Assembly: GCF_900177375.1 (NCBI RefSeq)
Contig: NZ_FWZU01000001.1
Span: 310,001 to 374,000 of the forward strand
From: Desulfovibrio gilichinskyi
GTDB taxonomy: Bacteria > Desulfobacterota > Desulfovibrionia > Desulfovibrionales > Desulfovibrionaceae
Reading direction: 5' to 3'
Length of the DNA: 64,000 nucleotides
Position 1 is the stretch's first letter, and each line of letters starts with the position of its first letter. The notes below the pieces were generated by a model that saw only the letters and a list, made by a program, of their open reading frames with translations, searched no databases and was not told the DNA's origin. A program made the position numbers and the translations under genes. Positions 49,980-58,876 of this stretch are shown here, in pieces.

Positions 49980-51350
49980 ATGAGCAAAAAAAAATACTCT
50001 TTATTGCAATGTGTTGTAGTTCTTATTGCGGCAGTTATGATTTTTACACTTGCTGCGGGCAGTTCCAAAGCCTCAGATACACTTGCTGTTGATATCTACG
50101 GCCCCGGACAGCGTAAAATTAATATTATTTTGTTAACTCCTAAGACATTACCTGACGGTAAATATAAGGGGTCACAAAATAAGGATTTACCGTTACCTGA
50201 TGAAGCTAATGTCTTTGAAAAAGAGATTAAGCAGGACCTTTTATATCTTCCTTTTTTAAATTTTGTTCCTATTTCCAGCATCTTGGGCGGAGATCCATCG
50301 CGCGGAGTAACTCCGGAAGATGTTGACCTGAAACCTTTACGCCTTTCAAAGGTGGACCTAGTTTTAACAACTGGATGGGAAATTCAGGCCAATGGCGAGA
50401 AAATTCTGAAACTACGCGTCATTGGAACATATAACGGCCGTACAATTTTAGGAAAACAATATTCGAGAGTTACGGCTGATATGCTTCCGTTAATTGCGGA
50501 CAGATTTTGCTCCTATTTGATGAAAACTTTAGCCGGGCGTGACGGTTTCTTTGAATCATCAATAGCTTTCGTAAGAAAGAACGGGAAAAACAAAGAAATT
50601 TTTACGATAAGTCCGCAAGGTAGGAATTTACATCAGGTAAGTTCGTCAGCCGGTTTAAATCTCAGTCCTAACTGGTCTCCTGATGGCAGTAAGCTCGTTT
50701 TCACACGGCTCGGCGTGAAACAGCATCTACTTTGTATATGGGATAAACATACAGGGAAAATTGAGCAAAAAGCTTTCCCGGGAAATACTGTTATCGGGCC
50801 TGCTTTTTTACCGGACGGAAATATTGCCGCAACTTTAACCATGAATGGTGCTTCGGATATTTTCTTGATTGACAGCAAGTTTAAGCCGGTAAAAGCATTA
50901 GGTAAAAGCTGGGCGATTGAAGTTTCTCCTGATTTTGACCGTACAGCCAGTAAGATGGTTTTTACTTCAGGAAGATTTGGTAATCCTCATATCTTTATTC
51001 TTAATATGGCGACAGGGCAGGTTGATCGCGTGACGTATGATGGTAAATATAATACAAACCCGACAATAAGTCCTGATGGTCGATTTGTAGCGTTTTCCCG
51101 TCAAACTCCCGCTGGGCACAGAATTTTTGTTCATGATATGAGTTCAGGCGTTGAGCGGCAATTAACTTTCGGACCCGGAAGTGACGAAGACCCGGCATTT
51201 GGGCCTGATGGGTACTTTATTGCTTTTTCATCAAGCAGAAGCGGAGAGTACAAAATTTATTTAACAACTCGGCATGGAGATGCTGCTATGGCCGTACCTA
51301 CAGGAGCTGGAAGTGCCACAGCACCTGCATGGGGCAAAGCTCAAGATTAG
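49980..51350 (+). CDS. tolB: Tol-Pal system beta-propeller protein TolB
   Basis: A 456-residue periplasmic protein with a signal peptide (about 1-32), an N-terminal TolB_N domain (about 35-180, VDLVLTTGWEIQANGEKIL) and a C-terminal six-bladed propeller with repeating NLSPNWSPDGSKLVFT, NPTISPDGRFVAFS and DPAFGPDGYFIAFSSSRSG units. TolB shuttles between Pal and TolA. It starts 15 bases after the TolA-like gene. Confidence 0.95.
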   Translation: MSKKKYSLLQCVVVLIAAVMIFTLAAGSSKASDTLAVDIYGPGQRKINIILLTPKTLPDGKYKGSQNKDLPLPDEANVFEKEIKQDLLYLPFLNFVPISSILGGDPSRGVTPEDVDLKPLRLSKVDLVLTTGWEIQANGEKILKLRVIGTYNGRTILGKQYSRVTADMLPLIADRFCSYLMKTLAGRDGFFESSIAFVRKNGKNKEIFTISPQGRNLHQVSSSAGLNLSPNWSPDGSKLVFTRLGVKQHLLCIWDKHTGKIEQKAFPGNTVIGPAFLPDGNIAATLTMNGASDIFLIDSKFKPVKALGKSWAIEVSPDFDRTASKMVFTSGRFGNPHIFILNMATGQVDRVTYDGKYNTNPTISPDGRFVAFSRQTPAGHRIFVHDMSSGVERQLTFGPGSDEDPAFGPDGYFIAFSSSRSGEYKIYLTTRHGDAAMAVPTGAGSATAPAWGKAQD

Positions 51351-51546
51351 TTTTTTAGATATTGAGCTTTTTATTTGATGAAATAATTATAATTTTGTTA
51401 TAGATTTTAACAGTTCTGTTTCGTGATAACTTGATTTTTTTGTAAAACACTTTAATGTAGTAACATTGTAAGTTAAAATAATTGAGCGTTTTCCACTTTA
51501 TGTGGGCAATACTCCTGTCCTTTAAAATTCCTTTTCAGGAGGGCAA

Positions 51547-52137
51547 ATGAAAGCTAGAGCTATAATTTTATGTGTGATGTTCATGTTGATCGCCAGTTTT
51601 AGTGTCGGTTGTTCTAAAAAACGTGTTGAATCTTCTACCGCTTCTCCTGCGGTTGAAGAAAGAATGAATAATCAGCAGGAAAGCGAAAGAGCGAGACAGG
51701 AAGAACTTGCTAGACAGCAAAGAGAAAAAGAACTTCAGGAACAGGCTCTTGAAGAAGAGCGCAGATCTTCTGAAGTAAATAAAGAATTTGAAGCCAGTGT
51801 TGCTGAATTGGGGAATATAATTCATTTTGATTTCGATTCATTCGAAATCAAACCTGAGTATCGTCCGCTTTTACAGACAAAGGCTGAACTTCTTAAAAAA
51901 TATCCTAATGTAACAATCGTTATTGAAGGATTCTGTGATGACCGCGGTACTGAAGAATATAACCTTGCACTGGGTGAACGTCGTGCCCGTGCTGCTTATG
52001 AATTTTTGATCTTGCTTGGAGTGGCTCCAGAAAGGCTTAGCATTGTAAGTTTTGGAGAAGAAAATCCAATTGACCCTGCTCAAAATGAAACTGCGTGGGA
52101 AATGAACCGCAGAGTTCAGTTTAAGACAGCTTATTAA
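51547..52137 (+). CDS. pal: Peptidoglycan-associated lipoprotein Pal
   Basis: A 196-residue lipoprotein. The lipobox is FSVGC (Cys about 22). A charged coiled-coil linker of about 60 residues (RQEELARQQREKELQEQA) follows. The OmpA-type peptidoglycan-binding domain (about 90-196) has IHFDFDSFEIKPEY, VIEGFCDDRGTEEYNLALGE then RRARAAYEFL, and a closing NRRVQFK. It holds the outer membrane to the cell wall and is the last gene of the tol operon, behind a 196-bp gap that may hold its own promoter. AGGAGG precedes the ATG. Confidence 0.95.
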   Translation: MKARAIILCVMFMLIASFSVGCSKKRVESSTASPAVEERMNNQQESERARQEELARQQREKELQEQALEEERRSSEVNKEFEASVAELGNIIHFDFDSFEIKPEYRPLLQTKAELLKKYPNVTIVIEGFCDDRGTEEYNLALGERRARAAYEFLILLGVAPERLSIVSFGEENPIDPAQNETAWEMNRRVQFKTAY

Positions 52138-52162
52138 TTACAGTTTTTTAAATAATTCTATT

Positions 52163-52205
52163 AAAAACCCCTTCGCTTTCATCTGAAAGCGAAGGGGTTT
52201 TTTTA
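52163..52205 (+). terminator. Terminator of the tol-pal operon
   Basis: A perfect 18-bp stem (AAAAACCCCTTCGCTTTC with its complement, 52163-52180 and 52185-52202), loop ATCT, followed by T. It is probably bidirectional, serving also the convergent pgpA side. Confidence 0.93.
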
Positions 52206-52281
52206 TTAGTATATTTTAATGGAAATTGGGATTGTAAGAGCCGGAATGGAGTTTTAATACTTATCTTCATAAATTTAAAAA

Positions 52282-52746
52282 TTAAATCATTCTGAAAAGC
52301 CACAGCGCCGTCGCTGCGTATAGTCCGGCTAAAAGATCATCAATCATTACACCCCATCCATCTTTTAACCAATTTTCAGATTGTCTGACAGGCCAAGGTT
52401 TTAAAATGTCGAATAATCTGAAAAAAATAAATCCGGCGATAAACTGCCATCCTGTCATTAATCCAAAAGGAAGGAATGTTATCCATTGTCCGAGTACTTC
52501 ATCAATTACGACACAGCCCGGATCTTTTTTTCCTAATTGAATTTCCGCTTCGGAGCAGGCCATTGCACCAAATATAAAAAGTAGAATTAAGATAAAAATT
52601 TTGATTGAAAAAGAAAATGGATAAAATAAGAACGGAGCAGCAATTGCCGCCGCCGCTGAGCCCCATGTCCCAGGGGCTTTCGGTAAAAAGCCTACTGGAC
52701 CCAGGGTGGCAATGTTGACGAGTATTTGGCTGTGAAGTTTTTTCAT
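52282..52746 (-). CDS. pgpA: Phosphatidylglycerophosphatase A
   Basis: A 154-residue inner-membrane enzyme that removes phosphate from phosphatidylglycerophosphate in phosphatidylglycerol synthesis. The family marks are GPVGFLPKAPGTWGSAAAA near the N-terminus, DPGCVVIDEVLGQWITFLPF in the middle and FRLFDILKPWPVRQSE with DGWGVMIDDLLAGLYAA at the end. It has three to four membrane helices and normal length. It is the last gene before the accessory stretch at 52.8-56.5 kb. Confidence 0.93.
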   Translation of the reverse strand: MKKLHSQILVNIATLGPVGFLPKAPGTWGSAAAAIAAPFLFYPFSFSIKIFILILLFIFGAMACSEAEIQLGKKDPGCVVIDEVLGQWITFLPFGLMTGWQFIAGFIFFRLFDILKPWPVRQSENWLKDGWGVMIDDLLAGLYAATALWLFRMI

Positions 52747-52790
52747 TCGTAAATTATCGGCTTAAAATGATCAAAAGTCCAGAATGAGAA

Positions 52791-52820
52791 GAGCCTGATC
52801 AGTATTTACTGGTCAGGCTC
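52791..52820 (-). terminator. Terminator of the CII-like gene
   Basis: GAGCCTGATCAGT (52791-52803) pairs with ACTGGTCAGGCTC (52808-52820), loop ATTT, with one G-T step. It lies 17 bases behind the stop on the - strand. Confidence 0.82.
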
Positions 52821-52837
52821 ATTTTGGTTGTTATAAA

Positions 52838-53092
52838 TTAGGCTGTCTGTTCACCGCGTGGCTTGATTGTATAGCCAACGCTGTTTGCAATTTGCTCAAG
52901 GAGTTTAACATCGTTTGTCACTTTTAGTATATCAAGCAATGTTCTAGCCCCGAGTTTAGCATTATTATCAAACGGGTTAATTTCTCTAAGTAATGTAGAG
53001 TATGGTTTCCCTATTTTCTTCGCTACTTCTTTAGCTGGACTGTTGCCTTCAAGTACTATGTCTTGTGTCATCTTGGTGATAGATTCAGGCAT
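52838..53092 (-). CDS. Phage CII-like regulatory protein (orphan)
   Basis: An 84-residue helix-turn-helix protein. The core VAKKIGKPYSTLLREINPFD followed by AKLGARTLLDILKVTND matches the phage regulatory CII family found in prophages of Desulfovibrio and relatives. It would bind DNA as an oligomer. No other phage gene lies next to it, and it has its own strong ribosome site (GGAGGAG) and terminator, so it may be a domesticated regulator or a prophage relic. An inverted repeat (AATAATAC at 53114-53121, GTATTATT at 53149-53156) upstream could be its operator. Confidence 0.8.
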   Translation of the reverse strand: MPESITKMTQDIVLEGNSPAKEVAKKIGKPYSTLLREINPFDNNAKLGARTLLDILKVTNDVKLLEQIANSVGYTIKPRGEQTA

Positions 53093-53287
53093 TGCGATTC
53101 TCCTCCATTAAATAATAATACAAAAGCAAAATTATTAAGCTGTTGTAAGTATTATTGTATGAAGTATAAAAACTGTAAACGGGTGAAAATATGTATTTTT
53201 AATTGATAAGGTAGTATTTAATGGTAGGGTTTTCAGTTATTGGTAGGGGGGTGAGTGGGGTTTTTACACACGTAAAACAATAGACTC

Positions 53288-55495
53288 TTAATTGCGCTTA
53301 TTTAAAAATTTAAGAAATTCTGCCTTCGGCAATGGTTTAGAATAATAAAAACCTTGAATTATAGTGCATCCTTCAGCTCGGAGCAGCTCAATCTGTTCGG
53401 CATGTTCAACGCCTTCTGCAATGACATTAAGTCCCATTTTACCGGCCATACTTATTATAGCGGACACAATTGCCATGTCGTTCGGATCTGATAAAATGTC
53501 ATTAACAAACGATCTGTCAATTTTAAGAGTGTTGATCGGGAGCTTTTTCAGGTAGCTGAGTGACGAATAACCTGTTCCGAAATCATCAATAGAGATTCTG
53601 ATGCCCGTTGCGCTTAATGTTTCCAGAAGTTTAATTTTTTCTTCAACATTTTTCATAATCAAAGACTCGGTAATTTCGATTTCAAGCTGATTATTATTCA
53701 GCTCGTATCTGCCTAATGTCTCGATAACTTTGTTCGAAAAAAGAGGATCTTCAAGTTCTTTAGAGGAAACGTTTACGGAAACAATTAGGTCGTTATGGCC
53801 TGTTTTTTTCCATTCAGCCATATCTTTTATGGAAATATTGAGGATTTGATTATCGATGTCGCCGATAAGATTAAGAATCTCGGCAAATTCAATAAATTCT
53901 CCAGGAGGAATGATCTCTCCGTTTGATTTTACCCAACGGGCAAGAGCTTCCATTCCAACAACTTTTCCGGTTTCGGAATCTACTTTAGCCTGATAGAAAG
54001 GAATAAATTCATTGGAAGCCAAGCCTTTTCTGATAGCCGACTCCATGTCTATTTTATTTTGAGCGCGTGTCAGCATCTGAGAAGTATAGAATCTTACTTC
54101 GCTTCCTGCTCCGTTTTCACCTTTCATTTGGTGCATGGCCGTATCTGCATGCTGCAACAGCGTTTCAGCCGTTTCAGAATCATCCGGATAGGTTGAAATT
54201 CCTATGCTCACTGTTATGAAAATGTCATGCCCATCAATTTTAAATGGATCTTGAAGTAACTTTCTAATTTTTTTCGCAAAAACCATGAGTGAATTGATGT
54301 TTCCGAAATCAACCACCGCTATGGCAAATTCATCACTACCGATTCGCGCAAAAATGTCTGTCTCTTTAATAATTCCTTTTATTCCGGCAGCAAATTTTTT
54401 TAGTAGTTCATCTCCTACATGATATCCCAGTGAGTCATTTACTTTTTTAAAATCGTCAAAATCGATATAAAGGAGAGCAATTTGAGCGCTTCTTTTTAGT
54501 GATCGGTTGATTTCTGTGCGCAACCTATCGGAAAATAACCTGCGGTTCGGCAGATTGGTGAGAGCATCATGATAGGCATAAAAATTAATTTTATCATCTT
54601 TACGCTTAAGTTCGCTCACATCGTTGTTAATACCCAGATAGTGAGTAATCTTGTTGTTTGAGTCATAAATTGCAGTGATGCTGAGCCGTTGAGGGTATAT
54701 TTCACCGTTTTTACGACGGTTCCACAGTTCGCCGTCCCATTTCCCTGTTTTAGTCAAAGACTCCCACATTTCTTTGTAGAATTTCTTGTTATGATTGTCA
54801 GATTTTAATATTCGTGGATTTTTCCCTTTGATATCGTCCAGCGTGTACCCTGTTATTTCAGTGAAAGCTGGGTTGATCTGCTGTGCTATTCCTTTCGCAT
54901 CTGTGATTATAACCCCGTCCAGTGTATTTTCAAAAAGGTGGCTCATAAACTGAAGGTTTTCGTTGGCATCATGTAATGTCTGTTCTTGGATTACTATATG
55001 CTCTTTGAGTTCTTTACGAACTTTGGCGAGATCTTGCTCGGTTATTTTTCTGTCAGTGATGTTCATCGACAGACTGCCGATGCCGATTACTTGGTCCTGC
55101 TCGTCATAAATTGCAAATCGTTTTGAACTGTAAATGCGTTCATCCCCATCTTTATTGGGCAGATTCAATTCAATCGCGAGATTGTCTCCCTTTGGAAGCG
55201 CAAGGGCGATTCGGTCGTATTTAGTAATCTCATCAAGTTCTTCTTTGGTGGACCTATCTGCAAACACTTCGTAAATAGTTTTTCCAATAATTTTGTCTTC
55301 ATTTAATATTCCGGATTGTTCTAAAAAAGCTTTGTTGACAGCGATGTATCTGAAGGATGTGTCTTTGATAATTGCAGTATGGTCTGCACTGTTCAAAAAT
55401 AACTGAATGAGGTTAGACTGCTCTAAAAGATTAGCAGTATCACCGTCAGTTTCGTTTTTAATGCACTCGGCAGCTTTGTGAATTTTATTTTTCAT
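53288..55495 (-). CDS. PAS-PAS-GGDEF-EAL cyclic-di-GMP signalling protein
   Basis: A 735-residue cytoplasmic protein with two PAS domains (about 30-150 and 190-300), a GGDEF domain (about 305-470) and an EAL domain (about 480-735). The GGDEF signature is ARIGSDEFAIAV (about 386), with Ser for the second Gly, and the I-site position reads KETD rather than RxxD. The EAL domain keeps its catalytic set: GMEALARW (about 515), VNVSSKEL, EITESLI, DDFGTGYSSLSYLKKL and IAEGVEHAEQ. The likely activity is therefore c-di-GMP hydrolysis, with the GGDEF part perhaps only sensing GTP. No signal peptide or membrane helix is seen. Confidence 0.92.
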   Translation of the reverse strand: MKNKIHKAAECIKNETDGDTANLLEQSNLIQLFLNSADHTAIIKDTSFRYIAVNKAFLEQSGILNEDKIIGKTIYEVFADRSTKEELDEITKYDRIALALPKGDNLAIELNLPNKDGDERIYSSKRFAIYDEQDQVIGIGSLSMNITDRKITEQDLAKVRKELKEHIVIQEQTLHDANENLQFMSHLFENTLDGVIITDAKGIAQQINPAFTEITGYTLDDIKGKNPRILKSDNHNKKFYKEMWESLTKTGKWDGELWNRRKNGEIYPQRLSITAIYDSNNKITHYLGINNDVSELKRKDDKINFYAYHDALTNLPNRRLFSDRLRTEINRSLKRSAQIALLYIDFDDFKKVNDSLGYHVGDELLKKFAAGIKGIIKETDIFARIGSDEFAIAVVDFGNINSLMVFAKKIRKLLQDPFKIDGHDIFITVSIGISTYPDDSETAETLLQHADTAMHQMKGENGAGSEVRFYTSQMLTRAQNKIDMESAIRKGLASNEFIPFYQAKVDSETGKVVGMEALARWVKSNGEIIPPGEFIEFAEILNLIGDIDNQILNISIKDMAEWKKTGHNDLIVSVNVSSKELEDPLFSNKVIETLGRYELNNNQLEIEITESLIMKNVEEKIKLLETLSATGIRISIDDFGTGYSSLSYLKKLPINTLKIDRSFVNDILSDPNDMAIVSAIISMAGKMGLNVIAEGVEHAEQIELLRAEGCTIIQGFYYSKPLPKAEFLKFLNKRN

Positions 55496-55791
55496 TATTT
55501 TTATGGTGATCTCAGTTGATATATTAAGTCTTAATCAGGATAACATTGATATGAATCATCCGCAATAATGTTGTGGAATTAGTCTGCCTTAAGAGGTGAT
55601 ACGGCCTTAATTGAAATTGATGATACCATTATGCGTGCCAGTGGTAATCCTACAACACTTATAATCATATTTTCACCTTAACTGGCTTTAATTATTGTCA
55701 TAGTTTAGCCTGTGTGGGGATTTGTGTGGTAGCATTCGGTGTCATGCTTTACTCAAAAGTACTTATGGCTCTGTTCATGATGATACCAGAC

Positions 55792-56547
55792 TTATTTCAC
55801 ATATTTTTTTATAATTCGATCTCTGGCACCTGTTGCCAAGACTTCTTCTAAAGATTCCTGTATCTTTACGATAATCTTATCAGGAGTATCTTTGTTTGCT
55901 ATCATGTAGTAACCGCCTTCCTCAGATAGTAGGTATGCAATTTCAAGCTCTGAATACTTGTATCCTAACCTATTAATTTGATAGGCCAAATCCAAGGGGT
56001 CTCCCGGGATAAGATCGACTCGTTGTTTAAATAACATTTTCAATAATTGCTCAGATTTACTTACTAAATGATAATTATACTTATGAAAGCCATTGGTTGT
56101 AAAAAACTGTTCAATGGATCCCCCCGAGAGGACTCCTGTATAATATTTCTTAATATCTTCTAAATCATCAATTTGTATATCAGTTCTATTTTTTAATTTA
56201 TAAAGATATACTCTTCTGGGATGGAGAGGGCCAATCCATGCGAACATATCTTCGCGTTGCGGAATACGTGCCACTGTAAAGAGCATAGTATTTGGTTTTT
56301 TTTGCACAGTAATTAGGGCTCTTTTAAAAGGATATATCACAAGTTTGTATCTAATTTTAGCCTTTTGTAACGCTGCTTCTATCAATTCCGTGCTGATCCC
56401 AACAATCTTATTATTCTGTTCAAAATGATATGGAGGCCAGTTCTCTACAAAAATAGTAAGTTCATGAGCTTGGGCGTTTCCCACTATTCCTAGCAATAGA
56501 ATGATTATTAAAACTTTGAATGATTTTATCTTCCATTGACAGCTCAT
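55792..56547 (-). CDS. Periplasmic solute-binding protein (SBP family 3)
   Basis: A 251-residue protein with a signal peptide (FKVLIIILLLGIVGNAQA) and the family-3 solute-binding fold: LTIFVENWPPYHFEQNNKIV, GISTELIEAALQKAKIRY and a C-terminal IQESLEEVLATGARDRIIKK. No permease or ATPase gene is adjacent. Such orphan binding proteins in Desulfovibrio may sense amino-acid-like ligands rather than transport them. ATG 56547 is used, with GGGGGA upstream; a TTG at 56565 is less likely. Confidence 0.82.
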   Translation of the reverse strand: MSCQWKIKSFKVLIIILLLGIVGNAQAHELTIFVENWPPYHFEQNNKIVGISTELIEAALQKAKIRYKLVIYPFKRALITVQKKPNTMLFTVARIPQREDMFAWIGPLHPRRVYLYKLKNRTDIQIDDLEDIKKYYTGVLSGGSIEQFFTTNGFHKYNYHLVSKSEQLLKMLFKQRVDLIPGDPLDLAYQINRLGYKYSELEIAYLLSEEGGYYMIANKDTPDKIIVKIQESLEEVLATGARDRIIKKYVK

Positions 56548-56873
56548 TTTTCCCCCTTCGATCAAGCATCGCTACAAACATGGTATAATTGATAAGCAGT
56601 TCTCGATGTTATTTAATTTAAGGCCTGAGTAAACTAAGTTGATTAATGCAAGTCTCTCGAGATGATAAGAAATGTATAAGTAATCGCAACATGCTTGCCT
56701 TTTTGAAGTTTTCCACTTTACTTTAGCATGGTAATTCTTTTGCAGCAATAAACTGTTTGAAAGTGCCCCTCCCAAGAACCTGTAATTGGTGCTTAGGGCG
56801 GAAAGGAAAATCATATGAACTTTTGTTGTTCGGCAGACGACTTAACAAGTCTGATAAGTGCAGTTTTTGAATT
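56548..56873. other. Intergenic region without a recognised gene
   Basis: About 325 bases between the solute-binding protein and maf. An 80-residue frame on the - strand (56572-56814) has no good ribosome site and an odd Tyr/Leu/Asn-rich composition, so I do not call it. No RNA or repeat is seen. Confidence 0.55.
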
Positions 56874-57494
56874 TTAACTACGTGATAGGTCTTGCCCGCC
56901 CATCGGCACTACAACTCCCATCTTAATCAGCACTTCTATTACCCTCGCCAAAGGCAGACCGACAACATTGGTATATGACCCGCATATTCCTTTAACTAAA
57001 AAAGCTCCTTGTCCTTGAATCGCGTAGGACCCGGCTTTATCATCCGGTTCCCCGGTTGCTACATATGCTTTTATTGCCGCTTCATCGCAATTTATAAACT
57101 CAACCTCAGTTGTAACCGCAAAGCTTATTTCTTTGCCGTTTTCTGATACGATAGCACAGCCTGTAATCACTTTATGTGATCTTCCGCATAGGCTTTTTAG
57201 TGTTTCAAAGGCATCTGTATTACTATGTGGTTTGCCTAAAATATCCATATCCCGTGCGACAATAGTATCAGCTCCAATCACTATTGCCTGTGGTGTTAAG
57301 GACGCAACGTTTCTTGCTTTCATTAACGCCATTTCAATCGCGTAATCTTCCGGCAATTGTCCTTTGCGGGCAGGAGGTTCCTCACAGGTCGCAGGCTTAG
57401 TCTCAAATTGAAGTCCGACTGAGGATAGAAGCTCTTTTCGTCTGGGTGAACCTGAACCTAGTACTAGATATTTTAATGTGTTATATATTTTCAT
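56874..57494 (-). CDS. maf: Maf-family nucleoside triphosphate pyrophosphatase
   Basis: A 206-residue Maf protein that hydrolyses non-canonical or excess nucleoside triphosphates, limiting mutagenesis and division. The motifs are LVLGSGSPRRKELLSSVG at the N-terminus, AIVIGADTIVARD at about residue 70, and YAIQGQGAFLVKGICGSYTN then VVGLPLARV near the C-terminus. The length is normal. It is preceded by a 240-bp AT-rich gap and divergent from the MBL-fold gene. Confidence 0.93.
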   Translation of the reverse strand: MKIYNTLKYLVLGSGSPRRKELLSSVGLQFETKPATCEEPPARKGQLPEDYAIEMALMKARNVASLTPQAIVIGADTIVARDMDILGKPHSNTDAFETLKSLCGRSHKVITGCAIVSENGKEISFAVTTEVEFINCDEAAIKAYVATGEPDDKAGSYAIQGQGAFLVKGICGSYTNVVGLPLARVIEVLIKMGVVVPMGGQDLSRS

Positions 57495-57736
57495 GAATTG
57501 TATTTTTATACTCGGATATTTTAAAAAATAATATTAAAAACAGAAACAAATCTGTTAGTGAATAACAGATATCTGTCAAGTGGATGTTTTTTTAGTTGGA
57601 TAATAACAAAAATATTAATTGAAATAACACAACACGATATAATTAAAAAATGAAGTAAGTTTTGTCAGCCAAGTATGTTGCTCTTTTTAAAGTCTGAAGG
57701 TAATGGATTAAGGAATATTAGATTAGGAGTCGTTGA

Positions 57737-58693
57737 ATGAAAGTATGCATCTGGGGAGCGAGAGGGTCTTTGCCTGCAACGTATAACGCAGAGAGAGCCA
57801 GGGCAAAAGTTAAAGCAGCTTTGGAAATTGCGGTAGCACGCGGTATTGATTCTACTACGGATTTAGATTCATTTATCGATAACGAGCTTCCTTTCGCTGT
57901 TCGCGGTTCTTACGGTACAAATACTCCATGTATTCAAATCGGTACAACAGGTGATGACTACCTGATATGTGATTGCGGTACCGGGCTTCGTGATTTGGGA
58001 AATGCTATCATGGCTGAGAGATTCGGAAAACCGGGTGCGCATTTTCATTTTCTTATTTCACATCTCCATTGGGATCACTTGCAAGGATTTCCTTTTTTCA
58101 TCCCGGCCTATTTGAAGGGGAATAAAATCTCTTTTTATGGCGGGCATCCTGATATTGAAAAAGTGTTCCGCACGCAGCAGAGTGAACCTTTTTTTCCTGT
58201 AAAATTCGATGACCTTTCAGCGGAATTTAATTTTACACGTCTTTCAAGCGGGCAGGAATTTGAAATTGCAGGAATAAAAATTAAAGTTAAAGCACAGTAT
58301 CATCCTGGCGGGTCATTCGGTTATCGTTTTGAGCAGGATGGGAAAATAGCCGTATATTCCACAGATTGTGAGCACAAAAGTGCGACAGCTTTATCAGATG
58401 AAAAATTTGTTGAATTTTTTAAAAATGCAGACCTGTTGATTATGGATGCTCAGTACTCTTTTGCTGAGGCTAATTCAATTAAAGAAGACTGGGGACATTC
58501 AAACAATATTATAGCTGTTGAGATGTCAGGGTTTGCCGGAGTTAAGACTTTATGCCTGTTTCATCAGGAGCCGGTTCTTGATGATTTTGAATTGGAAAAA
58601 TTCCTCGAAGATACAAGAACATATGCTGAACTGGTTGAGCGGAAACCTGATAAGATCATAATGGCTCAAGATGGTCTTTGCATTGAGCTTTAA
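57737..58693 (+). CDS. MBL-fold metallo-hydrolase
   Basis: A 318-residue metallo-beta-lactamase fold protein. It starts KVCIWGARGSLPATYNAERA. The metal site is SHLHWDHLQGFPFFIPAY (about 112-129), with STDCEHK at about 214 and DAQYSFAEANSIKEDWGHSN supplying the later Asp and His ligands. The opening GARGS and the STDCEH step resemble PhnP-like and cyclic-phosphodiesterase members. The substrate is unknown. GGAG precedes the ATG. Confidence 0.88.
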   Translation: MKVCIWGARGSLPATYNAERARAKVKAALEIAVARGIDSTTDLDSFIDNELPFAVRGSYGTNTPCIQIGTTGDDYLICDCGTGLRDLGNAIMAERFGKPGAHFHFLISHLHWDHLQGFPFFIPAYLKGNKISFYGGHPDIEKVFRTQQSEPFFPVKFDDLSAEFNFTRLSSGQEFEIAGIKIKVKAQYHPGGSFGYRFEQDGKIAVYSTDCEHKSATALSDEKFVEFFKNADLLIMDAQYSFAEANSIKEDWGHSNNIIAVEMSGFAGVKTLCLFHQEPVLDDFELEKFLEDTRTYAELVERKPDKIIMAQDGLCIEL

Positions 58694-58876
58694 ATTTTAT
58701 GATAAGTTCATAACTGTTCCTTTTTTGACACTTCTTGCCCTTACAATTTTCAAATCCAATTTTAATAGATCTTAATCTCCTGCAAACACAACGTTAATAG
58801 GTTTGGCATAAGCTTTGCTGTATGGTTGATGTAACGATCGGGGTTGTCCCGTATCTTTCGATCATGGAGCAATGAA

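Noticed and set aside
53258-53278. TTTTAC-acac-GTAAAA hairpin as terminator of the GGDEF-EAL gene
   Set aside because: The stem is only six A/T-rich pairs and is followed by a C run on the - strand, so it should not terminate.
56572-56814. 80-residue frame on the - strand between the solute-binding gene and maf
   Set aside because: It has no convincing ribosome site, no family resemblance and an odd composition.
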